The notes beneath the pieces are model-generated. The model saw only the letters and a list, made by a program, of their open reading frames with translations. It did no database searches and was not told the origin of the DNA. The translations under genes and the position numbers were made by a program. Shown piece after piece: positions 63,501 to 64,000 of a stretch of DNA of 64,000 nucleotides (position 1 is the first letter of the stretch; each line of letters starts with the position of its first letter). The stretch is from Actinostola sp. cb2023 (lineage: Eukaryota; Cnidaria; Anthozoa; Actiniaria; Actinostolidae): positions 1 through 64,000 of the forward strand of contig JAUJYZ010000653.1 in assembly GCA_033675265.1 (NCBI GenBank), given 5' to 3'.

Positions 63501-64000
63501 CCGCAGGCTTTTTAGTTTGTTCCTTCAATTCTTACCATTTTGAAAGGCATTTTGTCTTTGTTGACATTATATTTACCGCCGAGTTTGTTGGCAAGGTTGA
63601 CAAGAATTACACCATCTTTCATTTTTTCATGGAGAGCATTTTCTCCAGAAACCCCTTGAAGGACAGGCTCGCCCATCGCGTCCTCAATCCAATCTATTAT
63701 TTGAGCTTCTAACGCTGAATCGTATTCCTAGAAATATAAAAAGTAATTTTTTAAAATACATTTTGGTTCTAAGGTGCAAATGCTTCCAATCCACACCCAA
63801 GATTCATTGATTGTGATATAGTGTTGGTTTAATATTTATCTTAGCATTTTAACGTATTATTATATACATGTCTATTGTATTATTACATTCTGATTTATAA
63901 ATTATAAATAGTATAAATTACCGATAATTCAGCCCTTATCTGTCTATCTGTCTATCTGTCTATCTGTCTGTCTGTCTGTCTGTTTAACTCTATGATATCT
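60515..64000 (-). CDS. Transgelin/calponin-like gene E, partial, early stop in last exon
   Basis: Minus-strand exons seen: 63536-63727 (192 nt), 61970-62074 (105), 60973-61005 (33) and 60515-60565 (51 with stop). The first exon lies beyond the window. The CH domain is kept: IIDWIEDAMGEPV, MKDGVILVNLANKLGG, MQNIGYFLAF and DMFRIVDLYEGINM; exon 5 gives VLSGLHAFARK. Like gene D it lacks the intron that splits this domain in A and C, and introns of D and E share sequence, so they are tandem duplicates. The last exon reads AHSAGFAVQQIGPMEE then stop, cutting off the region after the GPKEA position, including the calponin-like repeat. All splice sites are intact. It may be a short functional form or an early pseudogene. 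Confidence 0.8.
61208..61231. repeat. Poly(G) tract
   Basis: Homopolymer in an intron of gene E, next to a block rich in CCCCCGGGA and AAGGATT words (61,232-61,420). Confidence 0.9.
62316..63088. repeat. 133-bp tandem array, 5 units, built from a MITE end
   Basis: Units start at 62,441, 62,574, 62,707, 62,840 and 62,973. Each ends with TTAATTGGAATAGGTGTATA, the inverted partner of TACACCTATTTCAACAAACG at 62,316, with pairing continuing through the GATGATCTGA region. The array is thus a multiplied terminal repeat. Each unit holds a 22-codon frame starting MAEVDVNLKV in the context GATATGGCGG. It sits in an intron of gene E. Confidence 0.85.
63088..63200. mobile_element. MITE with CAGCTATTTCAAT ends
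   Basis: Terminal repeats of about 24 bp through AAAGGTTGTC, flanked by TATA-like sequence, same family as 48,842-49,118. Inside are two GCGTATTGCACATT units. Confidence 0.65.
63219..63451. mobile_element. 233-bp MITE, intron of gene E
   Basis: Long terminal repeats: CTGTAAATCAAGTATATCAG through CGGGTGCATTATGGGTAAT and its complement at the right end. Confidence 0.75.
63934..63985. repeat. (CTAT/CTGT)n microsatellite
   Basis: Short tetranucleotide run at the window end in the 5' intron of gene E. Confidence 0.9.

Overview
The window is nuclear DNA of an animal. Genes are split by GT-AG introns, promoters carry TATA and CCAAT boxes, and about 60% of the bases look like A or T. Non-coding sequence is crowded with small inverted-repeat transposons and minisatellites. 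The proteins (transgelin/calponin-like, DNAJC28-like) are metazoan. A hammerhead-ribozyme retroelement plus dense foldback repeats fits an invertebrate, perhaps an anthozoan cnidarian (coral or anemone); that last step is inference.

Layout. Positions 1 to about 41,294 form one giant inverted repeat with arms of about 20.5 kb around a 42-nt spacer (20,508-20,549). Each arm holds, from outside inward: a tRNA-derived SINE; a complete six-exon transgelin/calponin-like gene (gene A, + at 3,464-9,265; copy A', - at 31,735-37,526) with two alternative first exons; a 7.9-kb foldback element with 7-bp target duplications, packed with nested palindromes, two hammerhead ribozymes in opposite orientation and two U6 snRNA-derived segments; a candidate small first exon; and the 5' exon of a DNAJC28-like gene cut off by the palindrome centre. 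Hypervariable minisatellites keep the same copy order in both arms, and most arm differences are 1-nt indels. The palindrome is therefore either very recent or an assembly/foldback-read artefact.

From 41.3 kb to the end the sequence is single copy. It holds a 648-bp retrozyme-like element with two hammerhead ribozymes in 142-bp direct repeats, then three more transgelin/calponin-like genes: C (+, 44,422-49,292), D (-, 52,754-57,676) and E (-, partial, from 60,515 past the window end). All share the same exon phases. A and C keep an intron that D and E lack. Only D has a canonical calponin-like repeat; A has a degenerate one, and C and E stop before it. The locus is thus an actin-binding CH-domain family cluster grown by local duplication.

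The introns and spacers hold many MITE-like palindromes and minisatellites, several apparently seeded from transposon ends or hairpins. A hairpin with core GGGCTTCC-TGT-GGAAGCCC recurs across the window. No transposase, reverse transcriptase, rRNA or intact functional tRNA gene was recognised.
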